A program made the position numbers and the translations under genes. Below, piece by piece: positions 33,306 through 37,820 of a stretch of DNA of 37,820 bases; the first letter of the stretch is position 1, and every line of letters starts with the position of its first letter. Origin of the DNA: Magnetococcales bacterium DCbin2. Its GTDB lineage: Bacteria; Pseudomonadota; Magnetococcia; Magnetococcales; UBA8363. Below the pieces are notes generated by a model. That model saw only the letters and a program-made list of their open reading frames with translations. It had not been told where the DNA came from and searched no databases. The stretch is taken from the NCBI GenBank assembly GCA_002753615.1, contig PEAO01000017.1:1-37820 (forward strand), in the 5' to 3' direction.

Positions 33306-34982
33306 CTACATTTCCATGACCAGAGGAATCACCGCTGGCCTGCGGCCCAGCTTTTTCTTGAAAAATCGACGCACCGCCCGTTGAGCCAGATCCTTAGCCC
33401 CCACCTCTTCATCCTCGGTGAAATCCATCCCTTTGGGTCCAAGATGCAGTGCTGCTTCGACCGCCTCTTTGGCCTGTTCTAAAAGATCCCGATGATCTTC
33501 TTCATAGAGGACCCCTCGGGTCAGGAGTTCAGGGCGTTGCAGAATCGTTCCCGATATTTTATCCACGACCAACACCACAACCACCAATCCATCTTCCGAG
33601 AGGTGTTTTCGGTCTCTCAGGACGATATCGCCCACATCACCCACCCCTTTACCATCGACGAAAACGCGCCCGGCAGGGACTGGATCGCCCAGGGTGATGG
33701 AATCGGCGGTGATGATGACACGAGTCCCGTTTTCGGCTACCACGGAATTTTCCAGGGCAACCCCCATGTGACTGGCCAAGTGACGATGACTTTGCAGATG
33801 CCGGATTTCACCATGGATGGGGATAAAAAATTTGGGACGGGTCAACGCCAACATCAGCTTGAGATCTTCCTGGGGGGCATGGCCGGAGACATGAATTTGC
33901 GGCAGATTCGACTCATGGATCACCTCAGCACCAGAACGGAACATGCGGTTGACCAGGCTCCAGATGGTTTGTTCATTGCCGGGGATAAACCGTGAGGAGA
34001 GGACAACCATGTCACCGGGTTGAATCTTGATTTCCCGATGGTCCCCTGCGGCGATGCGTGACAGGGAAGAATTGGGTTCACCCTGGCTCCCCGACGAAAT
34101 AACGGCAATCTCTTTGCGCGGAAGATGGGGAAAAGATCGCATGTCGAGGAGAACTCCATCGGGTATGCGCAAAAAGCCGAGGGATCTGGCGACTTCAATA
34201 TTATTTTGCATGGAGCGACCGCTGATGATAACCCTGCGGTTTTCCCGTTGCGCGGCGTCGATAATTTGCTGGATACGTTGAATATTGGAGGCAAAAGTGG
34301 CGACGATGATCAATTCCTGTGCCCTGGCGAATACCTTGGCGAGGGCACCGGCCACCACACTTTCCGAGGTGGTCGATCCTTGACGATTGATATTGGTCGA
34401 GTCCGATAACAACGCCAGTACACCGTTTTCGCCATAACGCGCCAAGGAATAAAGATCGGTGGGTCGATTGTCTACCGGGGTATGATCAATTTTAAAATCG
34501 CCCGTATGGATGATGGTCCCCAAAGGGATCTTGATGGCCAAAGCAGCCGAATCGACGATGGAATGGGAAACTTGGATGAAACAGACGTTGAAGGGACCGA
34601 CCTGGAACGGTTGCCGATTGCCGACCTCAATCATTGTCGCCTTTTCCAACAGGCCATGTTCGCGAAATTTATTTTTTAGAATGCCCAGCGTCATGGCACT
34701 GCCGTAGATCGGCCCTTCCACGTTTGGCCAAATATAGGGCATGGCCCCCAAGTGGTCTTCATGGCCGTGGGTCAAGATGAACCCCACGACACGATCACGG
34801 TTTTCGTTCAGAAACGTGGCATCTGGAATGATGACATCGACCCCTGGGGTATCACTACCGGGGAATGTCAGACCACAATCCACGACCAGCAGTTTATCGT
34901 CATACCCATACACCATCAGGTTCATGCCGATTTCGCCAAGTCCCCCCAGTGGGATAACCTCCAATGGTCCGTTGGTAGCCAT
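33306..34982 (-). CDS. rnj: Ribonuclease J (metallo-beta-lactamase, beta-CASP)
   Basis: The 558-residue enzyme opens with [17 protein letters not shown] and has the zinc motif [10 protein letters not shown] (71-80), the second histidine region [20 protein letters not shown] (about 160), the beta-CASP motifs ([26 protein letters not shown]) and [15 protein letters not shown], followed by the RNase J-specific C-terminal domain. It has 5'-to-3' exo- and endoribonuclease activity in mRNA decay and rRNA maturation. The ATG at 34982 has AGGAGG about 10 bp upstream. It lies between tatC and ftsK, within a few bases of each, so one long transcript is likely. Confidence 0.94.
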   Translation of the reverse strand: MATNGPLEVIPLGGLGEIGMNLMVYGYDDKLLVVDCGLTFPGSDTPGVDVIIPDATFLNENRDRVVGFILTHGHEDHLGAMPYIWPNVEGPIYGSAMTLGILKNKFREHGLLEKATMIEVGNRQPFQVGPFNVCFIQVSHSIVDSAALAIKIPLGTIIHTGDFKIDHTPVDNRPTDLYSLARYGENGVLALLSDSTNINRQGSTTSESVVAGALAKVFARAQELIIVATFASNIQRIQQIIDAAQRENRRVIISGRSMQNNIEVARSLGFLRIPDGVLLDMRSFPHLPRKEIAVISSGSQGEPNSSLSRIAAGDHREIKIQPGDMVVLSSRFIPGNEQTIWSLVNRMFRSGAEVIHESNLPQIHVSGHAPQEDLKLMLALTRPKFFIPIHGEIRHLQSHRHLASHMGVALENSVVAENGTRVIITADSITLGDPVPAGRVFVDGKGVGDVGDIVLRDRKHLSEDGLVVVVLVVDKISGTILQRPELLTRGVLYEEDHRDLLEQAKEAVEAALHLGPKGMDFTEDEEVGAKDLAQRAVRRFFKKKLGRRPAVIPLVMEM

Positions 34983-34985
34983 CCG

Positions 34986-35741
34986 TCACTCTTCCTCCTG
35001 GGTTTCAGCCACGGCCTTCCCCTTTTCCAGGTATCGACCGAACAGAATGGAAATTTCGTACAAGATTAAAATGGGGATGGCGAGCATGATTTGCGAAATC
35101 GGGTCGGGGGGGGTCAGTACGCCACCCACGACAAAAGCGACGATGACAAAATATTTCCGTTTGGCTACCAGCGATGCCGTACTGACGGCCCCGATCTTAA
35201 TCAGCAACAAAATCACCACCGGTAGTTCAAAGACCAGTCCAAAGCCAAAAATCATCGTCATGGCTAGGCTCAGGTATTCTTTCAGGGAGGGGAGTGCCTC
35301 GATGGAAGGGGTCGTAAAGCTCAGGAAAAATTTGAACGCCAAAGGAAATACGAATTCATAGGACAGGGCACCCCCAGTGAAAAACAACACCGGAGTCAGA
35401 ACCAGGAATGGAAAGAAAAACTTCTTTTCGTGCTGATAAAGTCCTGGGGCGACAAACAGCCATATCTGCGACAAAATCACCGGCATGGCCAAGAACAGTC
35501 CTGCATAAAATGAAACTTTCATATACGTAAAAAAAGCTTCATGTAGTCCAGTATAGATCATTTTGGCATCAGGACCGAGGACTTCTCGCAAGGGGGCGAC
35601 TAAAAAGGCGAATACCTGGTCGGCATAGGCATAACAAATGAGAAATCCGACCAAGATCGACAGCACCGAGTTGGCGATGCGTCGCCGCAGTTCGATCAAG
35701 TGGTCGAGTAGGGGGGTCTTGTCGTCAAATTCTTGGGTCAT
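34986..35741 (-). CDS. tatC: Sec-independent protein translocase TatC
   Basis: The 251-residue protein has six transmembrane segments and the family signatures: LLDHLIELRRRIANS near the N terminus, FAFLVAPL, the P48-type LPVILSQIWLFVAPGLY, and FGLVFELPVVILLL in the second half. TatC, with TatB, recognises twin-arginine signal peptides of folded exported proteins in the inner membrane. The ATG overlaps the tatB stop by 4 bp, and the ribosome site is poor, so translation is probably coupled. Confidence 0.96.
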   Translation of the reverse strand: MTQEFDDKTPLLDHLIELRRRIANSVLSILVGFLICYAYADQVFAFLVAPLREVLGPDAKMIYTGLHEAFFTYMKVSFYAGLFLAMPVILSQIWLFVAPGLYQHEKKFFFPFLVLTPVLFFTGGALSYEFVFPLAFKFFLSFTTPSIEALPSLKEYLSLAMTMIFGFGLVFELPVVILLLIKIGAVSTASLVAKRKYFVIVAFVVGGVLTPPDPISQIMLAIPILILYEISILFGRYLEKGKAVAETQEEE

Positions 35742-36052
35742 GGCAGGGGGGATGAACCGGGCTTGTTGTCATGGGACTGGGGGGACGATTGGGGCTGATG
35801 AGCGACATCATCACCCACGGTACCCTCCGTTCGCGGTGAAACCGGACTGTCAGAGTGGGAGGGTGGTTTTGAGGAATGCCGCTGTTCAAATTCCTCAAGA
35901 TTGATGCTGTTACGGACATCGGCCACAATACGGCGTACCTGACGTAACGTTTTGGCAAGCGTTCTGGCAACCTCTGGAAGGTTTTCCGGCCCGATCACGA
36001 GCAAGGCGACGATGATGATTACAAAAATTTCTATCCATCCCAAACCCAGCAT
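35738..36052 (-). CDS. tatB: Sec-independent protein translocase TatB
   Basis: The 104-residue protein begins MLGLGWIEIFVIIIVALLVIGPENLPEVARTL in family fashion: a short N-terminal transmembrane helix, the hinge GPENLP (a GPERLP variant) and an amphipathic helix (VRRIVADVRNSINLEEFE). The tail is polar and rich in Ser, Pro and His. TatB partners TatC in the receptor complex. It follows tatA by about 30 bp. Confidence 0.94.
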   Translation of the reverse strand: MLGLGWIEIFVIIIVALLVIGPENLPEVARTLAKTLRQVRRIVADVRNSINLEEFEQRHSSKPPSHSDSPVSPRTEGTVGDDVAHQPQSSPQSHDNKPGSSPLP

Positions 36053-36082
36053 GGTTTAACTCCATCGCAAATAACAACCGTG

Positions 36083-36295
36083 TCAGGTATTTTCTTTCCT
36101 GGGGGTGGAATCATTATCCAAAGTTTTTGTTTGTGTAATACTATCAACCACTTCATCCTTCTCGACCATGGCATCTTTAAAGCTTTTAACCCCTTTCCCC
36201 AAATCTTTCATAACCTTGGGTAATTTCCCGGCACCAAAAACAACAAGGACGATTACCAGAATAATGATCAATTCCGAAGTGCCCAATCCGAACAT
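36083..36295 (-). CDS. tatA: Sec-independent protein translocase TatA
   Basis: The 70-residue protein has a short N-terminal helix ([20 protein letters not shown]) ending in the F-G-x-G-K-L-P hinge, an amphipathic helix ([16 protein letters not shown]) and a polar tail. TatA forms the pore-like assembly of the Tat system. The ATG at 36295 is preceded by AAGGAG at 10 bp; a TTG at 36304 is too close to that site. It is the first gene of the tatABC-rnj-ftsK run. Confidence 0.94.
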   Translation of the reverse strand: MFGLGTSELIIILVIVLVVFGAGKLPKVMKDLGKGVKSFKDAMVEKDEVVDSITQTKTLDNDSTPRKENT

Positions 36296-36381
36296 GTTCG
36301 TCAATCTCCTTGCACATTGGCACTACCTGTTGGCAGCATGGCACCGGTCAATCCGAACCCGGCAGGTTTGTAAACCGCACA

Positions 36382-36461
36382 AGATTACAATAATGCCGTT
36401 GGGGACGCAAACCCAGCGCGAATAAAAATGGAATTATAGGCGCATTTTTGCGGGATGAAGG
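36382..36461 (-). promoter_or_regulatory. Candidate promoters for the tat-rnj-ftsK operon
   Basis: Two minus-strand candidates lie upstream of tatA. A perfect TATAAT (36433-36438) has a poor -35 (CCTTCA at 36456-36461, 17-bp spacer). Nearer the gene, TTGCGT (36405-36410) and TAATCT (36382-36387) are spaced by 17 bp. Either or both could drive the operon. Confidence 0.4.
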
Positions 36462-36482
36462 AGATCATTGCCGTTTGCGACA

Positions 36483-36749
36483 TAACCGTTCAGACTTCCC
36501 CCTTAAAATTATTGAAAGAAAAAAGGGGTCTGGGGGATTGCCCCCAGGGTTTTGATTTTGTTTTTGAATTTAAATAAAAAGATTTCCATGCTCCGCTTTT
36601 GACCTTGTTTTTGACTTTGTTTAAATTCAAGAGCAAATTCAAAAGCGAAGAATGAAGCTTTTTGTCTAAAATCAAAACCCTGGGGAAAGAATTCCTAGAG
36701 ACCCCTTCTTTCTTTTCAATAGTTTTTTAGGAGGGGGTCTGAACGGTTA
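36483..36749. repeat. Palindromic MITE-like element E, different terminal repeats
   Basis: A perfect 13-bp terminal inverted repeat, TAACCGTTCAGAC, bounds the element, with TA at both outer edges. The left arm (36517-36556) is the family consensus and the right arm is the AAGAATTCC variant also seen in element C, as is the shared edge CTTCTTTCTTTTCAATAGTT. The interior keeps TTTTGAATTT, GATTTCCATGCTCCGC and their complements. It lies between the tatA promoter region and fpg, which face away from each other; no gene is interrupted. Confidence 0.85.
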
Positions 36750-36786
36750 CGTTACGCTTGCGACAGCTTTTTGACTGGGAGTGTGT

Positions 36787-37611
36787 ATGCCTGAACTGCC
36801 CGAAGTAGAGACCATTCGTCAAGGTTTATCCCACCGCTTGGTACAACACGTTTGCACGGGGGTTGTCATACGGCGCACCGATTTACGTTGGCCGATCCCG
36901 GAAAAAATGCTTGTTGAATCGCTTCCTGGCAATCGGATCGTCGCGGTTGGTCGGCGCGCCAAGTATTTGCTTCTTGAAACCTTGGCGGGGACAGTGATCT
37001 TTCATTTGGGGATGAGTGGGGTCTTGCGTGTCGTTCCCGCCGATTCTCAGGTACAGCAGCATGATCATGTGGATTTTCAACTGGATGATGGGCATTGTCT
37101 TCGTTTGACCGATCCCAGACGTTTCGGGGCGGTTTTATGGGGTGGTTTGAACCCTTTGGATCATCCGGCACTGGCCAAGCTTGGACCCGAACCGTTGGAA
37201 GAGACGTTTGATGGTTCCGTCCTCTACGCGATGATTCGTGGACGCAGAAGGGCCATCAAGACGTTGTTGATGGATGGTCGTGTGATCTCCGGCATTGGAA
37301 ATATCTATGCGGTGGAATCGTTATTCATGGCCCGCATCCATCCCGCTTGTCCTGGGGAAAGGTTGACGGTCCAGGAGTGTTACCGTTTGGTTGCCGCCAT
37401 CAAGGATCGCTTGGCTGCGGCCATTGCCCAGGGTGGTACAACCTTGCGTGATTTTCTCAACAGTGACGGTAAACCGGGATATTTTCAACAATCTTTGCAG
37501 ATGTATGGTAGAGATGGCCAGCCCTGCCAAGTCTGTTCCCACACCATTGCCTCTTTGCGCATGGGTGGTCGTTCCAGCCCTTTTTGTCCAACATGTCAGA
37601 CCGTACCCTAA
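36787..37611 (+). CDS. mutM: Formamidopyrimidine-DNA glycosylase (Fpg/MutM)
   Basis: The 274-residue enzyme removes 8-oxoguanine and FapyG from DNA and nicks the abasic site. After Met removal Pro1 is the nucleophile (PELPEVETIRQGL), so the ATG at 36787 must be the start, not the in-frame GTG at 36781; GGGAG lies 5 bp upstream. Further marks are the catalytic lysine in VGRRAKYLLLE (about 56), HLGMSGVLRV, the helix-two-turn-helix SGIGNIYAVESLF (about 165) and the C-terminal zinc finger with four cysteines (CQVCSHT and CPTCQ). Length is normal. It is monocistronic and downstream of element E. Confidence 0.96.
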   Translation: MPELPEVETIRQGLSHRLVQHVCTGVVIRRTDLRWPIPEKMLVESLPGNRIVAVGRRAKYLLLETLAGTVIFHLGMSGVLRVVPADSQVQQHDHVDFQLDDGHCLRLTDPRRFGAVLWGGLNPLDHPALAKLGPEPLEETFDGSVLYAMIRGRRRAIKTLLMDGRVISGIGNIYAVESLFMARIHPACPGERLTVQECYRLVAAIKDRLAAAIAQGGTTLRDFLNSDGKPGYFQQSLQMYGRDGQPCQVCSHTIASLRMGGRSSPFCPTCQTVP

Positions 37612-37713
37612 GAGGATTACTGGTTCAGGGATGGGTGCAATGTTATGATCTACCGTGAGTTATGATCACCAGTCTGACTTATCTATCGTAATCGATCAAA
37701 TGGTGGATGGCCC

Positions 37714-37744
37714 CAGGGCAATTGCATTTGGAATCCTTTGACAT
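37714..37744 (+). repeat. 30-bp dispersed repeat, copy 3
   Basis: CAGGGCAATTGCATTTGG followed by AATCCTTTGACAT, directly abutting element F. The gap 37612-37713 before it shows nothing I can name apart from two copies of GTTATGATC. Confidence 0.8.
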
Positions 37745-37820
37745 TAGGCCGTGTTGGTATCCGATAACTTGAGACACACCCTAGAAAATTATTAAAAGAA
37801 AAAAGGGGTCTGGGGGATTG
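37745..37820. repeat. Palindromic element F, left end only (cut by window edge)
   Basis: TAGGCCGTGTTGGTATCCG, an internal GAGACACACCCTAG and the family arm opening AAAAAAGGGGTCTGGGGG continue to the last base. It matches element B almost base for base from its terminus onward. The rest lies outside the window. Confidence 0.75.

Noticed and set aside
1-37820. tRNA, rRNA or magnetosome genes
   Set aside because: None was recognised in the window, so the suggested Magnetococcia affiliation rests only on general gene content.

Overview
The window looks like a chromosomal segment of a Gram-negative proteobacterium. It has a TatABC translocase, an RND pump with its membrane-fusion protein, RlmM, Hsp15 (HslR) and a CnrX-like periplasmic metal sensor. 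It mixes traits usual in gammaproteobacteria (RlmM, HslR) with traits usual in alphaproteobacteria (RNase J beside Tat genes, a CCDC90/DUF1640-type coiled-coil protein). It is also rich in c-di-GMP and two-component genes. A deep-branching lineage such as Magnetococcia would fit, but that is inference; no rRNA or other phylogenetic marker was available to test it.

Layout. 1-3900: the end of an Rpn-type nuclease gene, then a polyphosphate module (CHAD protein divergent from a PPK2 kinase) and rlmM. 4013-5910: a compact operon of an EF-hand protein, an ECF sigma factor, a small membrane protein that is probably its anti-sigma factor, and a CnrX/Spy-like sensor. 5911-6295: no gene, but strongly structured DNA. 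6296-9549 (minus): a small unknown protein, YhbY, a response regulator with HD-GYP output and its hybrid kinase. 9760-10462 (minus): an MNT/HEPN toxin-antitoxin pair. 10715-13875: a very large chemoreceptor overlapping hslR. 14131-18013: a DUF1640 protein, a beta-hydroxyacid dehydrogenase, a second HD-GYP protein and a convergent GAF histidine kinase.

18278-24631 is an accessory block entirely on the minus strand: an AAC(3)-fold acetyltransferase, an IS66 transposase remnant, a GNAT acetyltransferase, a truncated unknown gene, an acyl carrier protein, an AMP-forming ligase and a COG4310/DUF4910 aminopeptidase-like protein. It looks like an eroded surface-glycan or aminoacyl-transfer cluster. 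From 25012 the chromosome is ordinary again: an RND efflux pair, a probable 30-residue membrane protein, a minus-strand tatA-tatB-tatC-rnj-ftsK run, and fpg (mutM).

The most striking signal is non-coding. A family of large palindromic elements (about 250-460 bp) sits between genes at 13871, 20465, 24648, 29770, 36483 and 37745, with a half copy near 14490 and a decayed one near 18150. Each has two arms that pair with each other, and each arm also folds into its own G5/C5 hairpin. Two copies keep matching terminal inverted repeats bounded by TA, as expected of MITE-like, TA-targeting non-autonomous elements. A separate 30-bp motif is found three times, twice directly abutting an element. No transposase for the family lies in this window.
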